From Deltaproteobacteria bacterium (GTDB taxonomy: Bacteria; Myxococcota; Polyangia; Polyangiales; B10-G4), in contig JAFDCW010000418.1 of NCBI GenBank assembly GCA_019312705.1, positions 1-5,060 on the forward strand: a stretch of 5,060 nt of DNA, written 5' to 3'. Below are positions 1 through 5,060 of the stretch, piece by piece. The position numbers and the translations under genes are program-made. Each line of letters starts with the position of its first letter. Position 1 is the first letter of the stretch. Under the pieces are notes generated by a model. The model did no database searches. It was given only the letters and a program-made list of their open reading frames with translations, and was not told where the DNA came from.

Positions 1-540
1 TTGATCCAGTACGCCGTCGACGAATCCGCGGGGAGATGCGGAGAGATATTCGTGACTGGCCTCGTCCGACCACCGACTCCACACGGAGCCGCCGAGCTCC
101 GGTTGAGGGTGGTACGCGAGCCCACCAGCCCGGGAGACGACCCGTTGATCGAGGTCGTCGACCGCACCGACTGGTCCGGGCGGCCGACCTTCGCGCCACG
201 TCTGCGTGTGACCTACACCCTCGTCGCCGGGCCGTTGTCCACCGACGTAGTCCGGAGTCATCTTCAGGCGAAAAGACGAGCCTTCGCCGAGTGCCTCGTG
301 CGAGGCGGACGACTCTACGAGCAGCCCCCTTTCCGCGGCGTGATGGAGTGGAGCTCGAGATATACCCACGCTGTTCGCCCGGGGCCCGGCCTACCGCGCA
401 CCGTCGAACGATGTCTCTACAGCGTTCTCGGCCGCACGATCGACCTTCCCTTCACTCAGGATTTTGCCCCCATGGTCCGGGCGGAGATGCTTTTCGAGGC
501 GGCGTCGAGGACGTCGATCGTGGTGCTCGGTCCGGATTGA
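1..540 (+). CDS. Hypothetical protein, possibly AgmX/PglI-like C-terminal domain; 5' end probably outside the window
   Basis: An open frame runs from the first base to a TGA at 538-540 (179 codons), with the mostly G/C third positions expected of real coding sequence here. A TTG occupies bases 1-3, but since the frame is open to the edge the true start may lie upstream. No signal peptide or membrane segment is visible. Residues about 84-167 have a spacing that recalls the AgmX/PglI (TonB-C-like) domain common in myxobacteria: basic residues then FAEC (Cys98), a Gly-rich turn, then TVERCL (Cys138), 'LPF' and a final beta-like segment ending in AEMLFEA. In that family the two cysteines lie in paired helices and strands; this assignment is inference from pattern and is weak. 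The gene converges on the symporter remnant with only three bases between the stop codons. Function unknown. Confidence 0.6.
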   Translation: MIQYAVDESAGRCGEIFVTGLVRPPTPHGAAELRLRVVREPTSPGDDPLIEVVDRTDWSGRPTFAPRLRVTYTLVAGPLSTDVVRSHLQAKRRAFAECLVRGGRLYEQPPFRGVMEWSSRYTHAVRPGPGLPRTVERCLYSVLGRTIDLPFTQDFAPMVRAEMLFEAASRTSIVVLGPD

Positions 541-543
541 CCT

Positions 544-866
544 TCAGGTCCCGGCGTCGGCGGCCTCTTCGAGCTCCTCGGCCGCCCCCGCGATTCGCTT
601 CCGCCCCTCCGGGTCGAAGAGGCCACCGTGACCCCCGCCAGGGCCGAGAGGATGAAGGCGGGGGGCAGCTCTTCGAGGGCCGCGAAAAAGGGCCCGACAA
701 CGGGGAACTCCGGGGCGATGATCTTGAAGAAGGGCACGCAGGCGAAGCCGACGACCATCGCGACGACGGCGCCGCGTGAGGTCATGCCCTTCCAGAAGAC
801 CGAGAGGATCATGGTCGGGCAGAAGGTTGCGCTGATGCCCCTGCTGTACTGATCGCGTCCCAGCAA
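544..866 (-). pseudogene. Sodium:solute symporter (SSS family, PutP-like) C-terminal remnant, truncated and frameshifted
   Basis: Reading leftward from about 836, the translation has ISATFCPTMILSVFWKGMT, matching the SSS-family pattern G-[AS]-x-F-G-P-x-x-L-L-S-x-x-W-x-x-M-T seen late in sodium/proline symporters. It is followed by two hydrophobic helices, around GAVVAMVVGFACVPFFK and ELPPAFILSALAGVTV. Full-length family members are about 500 residues with around 13 helices; only the last 80-110 residues remain and nothing SSS-like is found further upstream on this strand. After GVTV the frame breaks: one base is missing near 622-623, and the other frame continues with LFDPEGRKRIAGAAEELEE to a TGA at 544-546, a plausible native tail. 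The uncorrected frame instead runs to 456 through Arg/Ser/Pro-rich sequence inside the neighbouring gene. The TTG at 864-866 is only the limit of the open frame, not a convincing start. Family assignment is fairly secure; the exact substrate (proline or another solute) is not. Confidence 0.75.
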
Positions 867-1021
867 AGCGCGGTACTTCGCAGAATGGGCGTTATGGAGC
901 CTCGATGGGCTTCATGTTTGCTATCGGCTGCGCGACGTTGGGGCTCTTGTACCGGCCTTGAGGGGATCTTCGGCCGCTTCCTGTTTGCGGGCCTGGGCCG
1001 TCCGGACTAGTTTCGCGCACG
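867..1021. other. Gene-poor junction upstream of the SMI1 gene, with a possible decayed membrane-protein tail on the + strand
   Basis: No intact gene is supported here. On the + strand, one frame from about 893 reads YGASMGFMFAIGCATLGLLY, a convincing hydrophobic helix, then stops at 959-961. A second frame from 951 reads TGLEGIFGRFLFAGLGRPD and stops at 1008-1010. Joined by one frameshift near 950, these would make a hydrophobic C-terminal tail, possibly the scar of another gene. I could not assign a family. The SMI1 promoter should also lie in this stretch, but I see no clear -35/-10 pair and no strong Shine-Dalgarno just before 1022. Confidence 0.25.
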
Positions 1022-2158
1022 GTGAGTGCTTGGGACCAACTCAGGGACGCGATCGATGCGCATGCTCCGGATGCGGCGCTGAGACCGGGGGCGAGTGCAG
1101 ACCAATTCGCGCTCGCCGAAGCAGCGCTCGGCGTCTCACTGCCCGACGATTTTCGACGGGCGTGGTCCGAGCAAGAAGGAGTGCAGGGTTTCATCGCCTA
1201 CACGGAGTTGGTGAGCCTGGACAACATGGTCGCGCTCCACCGAGAGATGCTCGGGTTCCTGGAGGATGGCCACGACGGTGGGCTCGAGTGGCGTGCGCAG
1301 GGACCGGTGCGCCCTCTCTACTTCGACCCGGCGTGGATCCCGTTCGCGGTCCTGCACGAGTCCGGTGACCTTCGATGTATCGATTTGAACCCGACCGAAG
1401 ACGGCCGAGTGGGTCAGGTAATTCGGGTAACGGACAAGCTCGAGGATCGGCAGGTCGTTGCCGAGGGCATCGGCGGGTTCCTGGATCTCCTCGGGTCGGA
1501 GCTCGAAGAATATGCTGCGGAGGAAGCCGAAGAGGCCGCTGCGGCTTCTGCCGAGCCCGACCCCGCTGAGCGCGCTGCACTCGAGGAGATGCTCGCTCGC
1601 TACCGGGCTGCTGGGCTCGACCTCGGTCACGCGGACGACGATGCCATGTCCCGAGATCCCACCTTCGTGATGGGTTACGCGTGGGATGCGGAGCTCCAGG
1701 CAGCGTGGGTGTTCCTGTCGCGCATGCCCGGATTTCAGGGACGAGGATGGGAGGGGCACGGAGGACCGGTGCGCGCTTTTCGCAATGCGGTGCGCCAGTG
1801 TCAGATCGATTTCGATCCGGAGCGCGATTGTCCAGCCGCCGCAGCAGAGCTCGGCGGACGCGGCGCGTCGAATGCCGAGGTCCTCGATGTGCTGGTGCCG
1901 GCGCTCAATCAACACCTCGCCGACATGGGTGACCCGCGACGCGTCTATCGACTGAACGGGAAGGGCACACACTACTACCTCCGCTACGTCGTTCTCACCG
2001 AAGCTCAGAGGCGCTCCCTCGATGAAGCCAGGCTCGTATCGTTTGCGGAACGAGCAAACGATCAGAACGACGACGTGCGAGCCGCCCTGAAGAAGCTGGC
2101 TATCGGAGCGGCTGTGACCTGCGTGGCCATCGTGCTGCTCTACTTCCTGACCCGTTGA
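1022..2158 (+). CDS. SMI1/KNR4 (SUKH-1) domain protein with C-terminal membrane anchor
   Basis: This 378-residue protein starts at GTG 1022; there is no strong Shine-Dalgarno, but the start sits just before the domain. Residues about 24-157 fit the SMI1/KNR4 fold: LGVSLPDDFRRAW (36-48), then an aromatic/Gly stretch, PAWIPFAV (103-110), and the hallmark DLRCIDLNPTEDGRVGQVI (116-134), which matches the family pattern 'W-x-P ... LDLDP...G..GqV'. A Glu/Ala-rich, probably helical linker follows (158-195). Residues about 211-337 form a second, unrecognised region with conserved-looking PTFVMGYAWD and THYYLRYVVLT segments. The last 20 residues (about 358-376) are a single hydrophobic helix preceded by KK and followed by Arg, giving a tail-anchored topology with the body probably in the cytoplasm. 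SUKH proteins are known immunity proteins of polymorphic toxin and contact-dependent systems, but many are orphans; no toxin is visible next to this one. Function here is therefore inferred only at family level. Confidence 0.85.
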   Translation: MSAWDQLRDAIDAHAPDAALRPGASADQFALAEAALGVSLPDDFRRAWSEQEGVQGFIAYTELVSLDNMVALHREMLGFLEDGHDGGLEWRAQGPVRPLYFDPAWIPFAVLHESGDLRCIDLNPTEDGRVGQVIRVTDKLEDRQVVAEGIGGFLDLLGSELEEYAAEEAEEAAAASAEPDPAERAALEEMLARYRAAGLDLGHADDDAMSRDPTFVMGYAWDAELQAAWVFLSRMPGFQGRGWEGHGGPVRAFRNAVRQCQIDFDPERDCPAAAAELGGRGASNAEVLDVLVPALNQHLADMGDPRRVYRLNGKGTHYYLRYVVLTEAQRRSLDEARLVSFAERANDQNDDVRAALKKLAIGAAVTCVAIVLLYFLTR

Positions 2159-2757
2159 AAAAGACGACAGAGCCCGCGACGCTTGAAGGCTACTATTGCC
2201 GTCAGGCGCGGCGCGCTCGCCACGACGCCAGCAACGCCGGCGTGCAGGTGATCTCCCCGTCGGCGACGGTCGACTGCGAGGCCGGGGAGCGCTCGCTCCT
2301 GCTGAACCTCGCCGTCCCCCTGAGGCTCATCCGTGCGGCGCTGCCCGGCATGATCGAGCGCGGCGACGGGGCGATCGTCAACATCGCCTCGATGGCCTCC
2401 CTCGCTCCGACGCCGGGGATGATCTACTACAATGCCAGCAAGGGCGGCATCGCCGGCGCGTCCGAGGCCCTGCGCGCAGAGCTCACCCCGCATGGCGTCT
2501 CGGTGCTCACAGTCTACCCCGGGATTATCGCCGACACGGACATGGCCGCATCGGGCCTCGCAGCCTACGATACGACGGCGATGATGCGCGCCCAGCCCAA
2601 GGGCACCGCGAAGGAGCTCGCGCGCCGCATCGGCCGGGCCCTCGACCGCGACCGCGCGCGCCTCATCTATCCCCGCATGAACGCTCTCGCGCGCTGGTTC
2701 CCGGGCACGACCCGCTGGGTCGTGGACCGTTTCACGCCGCGCCTCGCCGCAGGTTGA
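2155..2757 (+). pseudogene. Short-chain dehydrogenase/reductase (SDR), N-terminally truncated catalytic part
   Basis: The 200-codon open frame begins at a TTG that overlaps the SMI1 stop (TTGA). Classical SDR homology starts only at SNAGVQ (residues 26-31), the NNAG motif of the family. From there the features are in order: the catalytic Ser79 in VNIASMAS, Tyr92 and Lys96 in the YxxxK motif YNASK, and YPGIIADTDM (121-130), the PG...T segment that shapes the cofactor site. A C-terminal IYPRMNALARWFPG tail is typical of SDRs related to membrane-associated or lipid-type reductases. What is missing is the first 70-80 residues: the TGxxxGIG dinucleotide-binding motif and the first Rossmann strands. 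Residues 1-25 look like unrelated sequence read through a junction. The remaining part could not bind NAD(P) normally, so I call it a pseudogene. Frame and codon use are otherwise clean, so the loss may be recent. Confidence 0.75.
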
Positions 2758-2810
2758 GGCTCGCGAGGGAGCGCCGGCGCCGACAAGCCTCAGGCATCAC
2801 GCCGGATGGC
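2758..2810. other. Short convergent intergenic spacer
   Basis: The spacer lies between the convergent stops of the SDR fragment and the lipoprotein. It contains a perfect 10-bp palindrome (GCGCCGGCGC, 2771-2780), but no T-tract follows on either strand, so a factor-independent terminator is not supported. Confidence 0.4.
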
Positions 2811-3602
2811 TCACCCAACCGTGCATGTGACGCTGCCAGCCGAGTCGACGCACATAGAGATGAGGCGCCCGGGCGAATAGTCCGTGTCGCACATCATCTC
2901 GTATGCGCAGAGACGGAAGAGCCCGCATTGGCCGGCGGAAGGTCCTCCTAGGAGGGTGAGCCGGTTGAAGCCGGGCGCGCCCACCAGGGTGGCCGGGCTG
3001 AGGTTGCACGCCCTCGGCGCCCCGGTGCCGCTGGCATAGGTATATGCGTAGATGGTGGTCGTCCCCGTGAAGGAGACGCGGGGACTACCACCGGCGCAGG
3101 ACACGGTGAGCCCCGTGAGGCTCGGGGGGGCCGTGCAGCCGCATGCGTTGGCGCCGGCCGAGCCCCCCGCGCAGGTCAGCGCTCCTGCGCAGACCCCACA
3201 GCTCTCGGTCCGGGCCGCGCCGCAGTTGTCGGTGCCGCTTATCGAGCCGCAGGTCGCCGACATGCGTGAACAGAACGCCGCGGTGGACTCGGGGGTGCAT
3301 GTGCTCGAGTCCACGGCGGTGCCGGTGTCGGTGCCCGTGTCGCTTGGCGGTGTGCTCGAGTCCACGGCGGTGCTGGTGTCGGTGCCCGCGTCGCTTGGCG
3401 GTGTGCTGGAGTCGATGGCTACCATCGAGTCGGTTGCGGTCGCGTCGTCGGGAAGCGAGGAGTCGCCTGCCGTCGCGTCATCCGGGACGGACGAGTCACT
3501 CGCCGTCCCCGAGTCGGTGGTTGCGTCGCTCGGACCCGGATCGTCCGTTGAACAGCCCCACGAGAACAGAACGGCCACCAAGAATATTGAAGTCGGGCGC
3601 AT
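2811..3602 (-). CDS. Cys-rich secreted lipoprotein with Asp/Ser/Thr-rich repeat linker
   Basis: This 263-residue protein starts at an ATG (3602-3600) with a GGAG Shine-Dalgarno seven bases upstream. Residues 1-16 are a short signal peptide (MRPTS, then a hydrophobic core) ending in SWGC; Cys17 is the likely lipidated residue, although Ser at -3 and Trp at -2 are not the canonical lipobox. Residues 18-101 are a low-complexity Asp/Ser/Thr/Pro linker holding two 17-residue near-identical units (DSSTPPSDxGTDTxTAV) and two DSSxPDDATA units; it probably holds the folded part away from the membrane. Residues 102-156 hold nine cysteines in the style C-x8-C-x6-C-x8-C-x7-C-x2-C-x5-C-x9-C-x-C, with FCSRM and TDNCG cores, a module that recurs in secreted proteins of Polyangia. 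Residues 157-263 are a beta-rich region with seven more cysteines (169, 199, 226, 232, 238, 251, 260). The 16 cysteines after Cys17 could form eight disulfides. Location is outside the cytoplasm; function unknown. Confidence 0.85.
   Translation of the reverse strand: MRPTSIFLVAVLFSWGCSTDDPGPSDATTDSGTASDSSVPDDATAGDSSLPDDATATDSMVAIDSSTPPSDAGTDTSTAVDSSTPPSDTGTDTGTAVDSSTCTPESTAAFCSRMSATCGSISGTDNCGAARTESCGVCAGALTCAGGSAGANACGCTAPPSLTGLTVSCAGGSPRVSFTGTTTIYAYTYASGTGAPRACNLSPATLVGAPGFNRLTLLGGPSAGQCGLFRLCAYEMMCDTDYSPGRLISMCVDSAGSVTCTVG
3301..3402 (-). repeat. 51-bp tandem repeat, two copies, inside the lipoprotein linker
   Basis: Copies at 3301-3351 and 3352-3402 differ at only two positions. A third, partial copy begins at 3403 (GTGCTGGAGTCGATGG) and diverges quickly. 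The unit is a multiple of three, so copy changes keep frame and alter only the linker length of the lipoprotein (17 residues per unit). Confidence 0.85.
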
Positions 3603-3855
3603 GAATAGTCTCCAGATTCGCCCCTAGACGCGGCGAGCACGGTTCGATTCATAATTGCCGGAACCCGGGCCGTGATCGCAAGCATCCCGTGCCTTTCTTG
3701 GTCACTTGGCGCCAACCCCGGGGAACCTTCGCGCCCGGCGAGTGTCCATTGCCCTACGAAGGCCGAGACACGGACCGGGAGGTTGCCCAGGGGAGACGTG
3801 ACCCGGGCCCGCCCGCCGACGCGAAGAGGCGGACAGACGTTCGCAGGAGGATGCG
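3603..3855. promoter_or_regulatory. Divergent intergenic region, lipoprotein (-) versus small membrane protein (+)
   Basis: This 253-bp region separates two divergently read genes and should hold both promoters. The only AT-rich patch is around 3647-3656 (ATTCATAATT on +), which on the - strand gives AATTATGAAT; a TTGCGA hexamer lies upstream at 3681-3676, but the spacer to AATTAT is 19 bases, so this is at best a weak sigma70-type match for the lipoprotein. The - strand Shine-Dalgarno GGAG is at 3613-3610. On the + side I see no convincing -35/-10 pair. No tRNA or riboswitch fold is recognised. Confidence 0.3.
3845..3850 (+). promoter_or_regulatory. Strong Shine-Dalgarno AGGAGG deciding the start at 3856
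   Basis: AGGAGG is followed five bases later by ATG 3856-3858. The nearer ATG at 3851-3853 would hit a stop after two codons (ATG CGA TGA), so 3856 is the functional start. This is the best ribosome binding site in the window. Confidence 0.7.
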
Positions 3856-4276
3856 ATGACAGAAGGTCGTGGGGCACAGGAGCGAGATGGCGGAGCGATC
3901 AGACGCGGGTGGCGCGACCGCCGGTTGGTCTGGCTTCTTCCGCTGTCGGCAGGTGCGCTGGCCACGGCGTTCTTCTTTGCTCCAGAGGGACAAAGACTCG
4001 AAGGGTCCCAAGAAGTGTGGGGCGCCTGAAGCCGAGCTCGCGCAGGGCCGGCAGGAGCTGGCCAGGCACGGTCTGCCGCAGCGTGTTGTCGTCGAAGAAG
4101 GAGCCCTGCCCGACGGTGTCGTTCACTACGTCTTTCGGGAGATCGCCTCGCTGTCGGCGGCGGCACCCCGGGTGCGCATCGACGCCTCCCTCGCACCCCG
4201 GGAAGCGGTAGAAGAGGCCGTCGAAGCCTTCGCCGAAGAAGGCGCCACGTCTCCCCAAGAACGCGAAAACGGCTGA
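3856..4276 (+). CDS. Small single-pass membrane protein of unknown function, apparently frameshifted at 4019-4022
   Basis: From ATG 3856, behind a perfect AGGAGG, the frame encodes 57 residues: a basic N-terminus (IRRGWRDRRL), a hydrophobic helix at about 24-42, then FAPEGQRLEG, and stops at TGA 4027-4029. The +1 frame continues from 4022 with APEAELAQGRQEL and goes on to TGA 4274-4276 with good codon use; its Glu/Ala-rich C-terminus includes VVVEEGALPDGVVHYVFREI and APREAVEEAVEAFAEEG. Removing one G from the run GGGG (4019-4022) joins the two into a single protein of 139 residues, with an N-terminus inside the cell, one membrane helix and an external or periplasmic tail of about 95 residues. 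The alternative start at 3869 in the second frame gives a non-hydrophobic Arg/Ser-rich N-terminus and no good ribosome site, so I prefer the joined model. It is either a recent frameshift or a sequencing error. I do not recognise a family. Confidence 0.55.
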
Positions 4277-4278
4277 CC

Positions 4279-4354
4279 AAACAGTGTCGCAGGTCGCGTG
4301 AGACACAAGCGGGGCCAGATCGCGCCGTGGATCGCGCGACCTACGATGCTGTTT
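4279..4354. terminator. Long bulge-free imperfect hairpin between convergent genes, candidate bidirectional terminator
   Basis: Bases 4279-4306 pair with 4327-4354 about a single centre with no bulges. The Watson-Crick blocks are AAACAG/CTGTTT, TCG/CGA, AGGTCGCG/CGCGACCT, GA/TC and CAC/GTG; three further G.U pairs and three mismatches complete 28 positions, and about 20 bases form the apical loop. It lies just after the + stop at 4276, and its right arm reaches the - stop codon (TAA, 4355-4353). Each strand ends the stem with CTGTTT, a short T-run, so it could end transcription from both sides. The T-runs are short, so it could instead be an RNA-stabilising stem or a dispersed palindromic element. 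Confidence 0.5.
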
Positions 4355-4925
4355 AGGCCAAGGCGTCGACGACCGTGCCGGCCGGCGCGTCTACCGCGGC
4401 GGAGAGCGCGATGACTTCTACGAGCACCGCGCGGTAGATTCGGTCGAGGTCGTCGAGGTTGGCGGCATCGCCCGCCTGCGCCAGCGCTTCTTCGAGGTGA
4501 TGCTGGACGTAGGCCAGAACCGAGGGTTGTCCCATCGCGACCACGTCGTCGCTATCGAGGACCTCGAGGGGGTCGTGGGCCCGCAGCTCTTCGTCCGCGA
4601 GGAGCGTGCCGAGGGCGATCTGAAGGGCCCCCTCGTCCACCTCGCCGAGGCGGGTTGGGAAGGCCTCGCGAAATGCCCTGAAGACCGTGACCATGAGGAA
4701 GTAGCCGAGGGATTGGGCGAGCTCGTCCTGGCGCTTCGAGACCTCCTCCGAGAGCCACTCAGCGAGGGCTGGCTGCCGCCGCTCGAAGTCACGATAGGAG
4801 ACGTCGAGGACCGCCTGGAGGTCGTCGTCCTGGTTTTCGAGCTCACGCTCGATGACTTCGACCGCGCCGTCGTCGACGACGGCCCACTTCGCCACCGGCC
4901 TGAGCGCTGCTTTTCGTAGGAACAC
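4353..4925 (-). CDS. Hypothetical helical protein, cytoplasmic
   Basis: The 190-residue frame starts at GTG 4925-4923 and ends at TAA 4355-4353, with very consistent G/C third positions. The Shine-Dalgarno is weak (GAG about ten bases upstream), and internal GTG codons within the first 20 residues are alternative starts. There is no signal peptide and no clear membrane helix; the hydrophobic part around LAQSLGYFLMVTVFRAF (69-85) looks amphipathic. The protein is rich in Glu, Asp, Ala and Leu, and predicted mostly helical by eye, with acidic segments ENQDDDLQAVLD (30-41) and DSDDVVAMG (124-132). I do not recognise a family. It is co-directional with the gene fragment at the right edge (91-97 bases apart), so the two could be co-transcribed. 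Confidence 0.75.
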   Translation of the reverse strand: MFLRKAALRPVAKWAVVDDGAVEVIERELENQDDDLQAVLDVSYRDFERRQPALAEWLSEEVSKRQDELAQSLGYFLMVTVFRAFREAFPTRLGEVDEGALQIALGTLLADEELRAHDPLEVLDSDDVVAMGQPSVLAYVQHHLEEALAQAGDAANLDDLDRIYRAVLVEVIALSAAVDAPAGTVVDALA

Positions 4926-5016
4926 CTGGCCACTCTAGCAGCCCGGCGCCAACCATGCTGCAAACCTGGCGACCAAGGGCCGGTGGTGGCAGCGGAGCTC
5001 GCACCGCGCGAGAGCG
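4926..5016. other. Spacer upstream of the 4353-4925 gene
   Basis: This holds the leader of the - strand hypothetical gene. TTGCAG at about 4964-4959 on the - strand is the only -35-like hexamer, with no good -10 partner; I see no other element. Confidence 0.3.
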
Positions 5017-5060
5017 CTAACCGTGGAAGAGCGGCGCACGCTGCTGGATGAAGTCCATCA
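5017..5060 (-). CDS. C-terminal end of a gene running in from the right edge (partial)
   Basis: Reading leftward from the edge, one frame gives MDFIQQRAPLFHG and then TAG at 5019-5017. The short ending resembles the FxxxRxPxFxG tails of many enoyl-CoA hydratase-type and similar enzymes, but 13 residues cannot identify a family. A small stem (CTCGC 4998-5002 / GCGAG 5008-5012) lies just downstream. The competing reading is a + strand start at GTG 5023 (VEERRTLLDEVH); I prefer the - strand because it agrees with the next gene's direction and has a natural-looking end. Confidence 0.4.
   Translation of the reverse strand, partial: MDFIQQRAPLFHG

Noticed and set aside
628..852. Short + strand open frame opposite the symporter fragment
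   Set aside because: Its composition (Lys/Thr/Ala) is what the antisense of hydrophobic helix codons gives; the - strand matches the SSS family.
1136..1972. Open frame of 278 codons on the - strand
   Set aside because: It lies opposite the SMI1 gene, whose family hallmarks are clear on the + strand; the antisense product shows no recognisable motif.
2771..2780. Perfect palindrome GCGCCGGCGC as a terminator or operator
   Set aside because: Short GC palindromes are common in sequence this GC-rich, there is no T-run, and no regulator is known nearby.
3052..3627. Val/Ser/Pro-rich open frame on the + strand
   Set aside because: It mirrors the repetitive lipoprotein linker on the opposite strand; the signal peptide and cysteine pattern support the - strand gene.
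3634..3660. GGTTCGATTC, which looks like a tRNA T-loop (B box)
   Set aside because: The flanking bases do not form a T-stem, and no D-arm, anticodon arm or acceptor stem can be built on either strand.
3899..4306. Open frame of 135 codons on the - strand opposite the small membrane protein
   Set aside because: It lacks a convincing ribosome site, and its start lies inside the hairpin; the + strand has the strong AGGAGG and a membrane helix.
4497..4919. Open frame of 140 codons on the + strand
   Set aside because: It is antisense to the 4353-4925 gene, has no ribosome site, and its acidic, Leu/Val-rich content follows from the opposite strand's codons.
1..5060. CRISPR array, insertion sequence or phage attachment site
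   Set aside because: No regularly spaced repeats, transposase or integrase frame, or terminal inverted repeats were seen.

Overview
The window is GC-rich with strongly GC-biased third codon positions. It carries an Asp/Ser/Thr-rich lipoprotein with a Cys-rich module, an AgmX-like domain candidate and a SMI1/KNR4 (SUKH) gene. This mix suggests a member of the Myxococcota (Polyangia, perhaps Sandaracinaceae-like). That placement is inferred from protein style only; no marker gene is present.

Layout, left to right. (1) 1-540 (+): a hypothetical protein, probably cut at its 5' end by the window edge, with a weak resemblance to AgmX/PglI-type C-terminal domains. (2) 544-866 (-): a C-terminal remnant of a sodium:solute (proline-type, PutP-like) symporter, missing its N-terminal bulk and carrying a one-base frameshift. 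(3) 867-1021: gene-poor stretch with a possible broken membrane-protein tail. (4) 1022-2158 (+): an intact SMI1/KNR4-domain protein with a C-terminal membrane anchor. (5) 2155-2757 (+): the catalytic and C-terminal part of a short-chain dehydrogenase/reductase lacking its NAD(P)-binding N-terminus. (6) 2811-3602 (-): a secreted Cys-rich lipoprotein with a 51-bp tandem repeat in its linker. (7) 3603-3855: divergent intergenic region. (8) 3856-4276 (+): a small single-pass membrane protein with a strong Shine-Dalgarno, apparently split by an extra G in a G4 run. (9) 4279-4354: a long symmetric hairpin between convergent genes, a good bidirectional terminator candidate. (10) 4353-4925 (-): a helical hypothetical protein. 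(11) 5017-5060 (-): probable C-terminal end of another gene.

The genes do not form one obvious pathway or operon. The most notable pattern is that the SMI1 gene sits between two genes pointing away from it, both of which have lost their 5' ends on the side facing it. This looks like insertion of an accessory SUKH gene with deletion, or a recombination scar. I see no CRISPR array, tRNA, rRNA, transposase or integrase. I did not find a clear multi-gene novel system; the candidates for a second look are the SMI1 replacement locus, the uncharacterised second region of the SMI1 protein, the hairpin and the Cys-rich lipoprotein.
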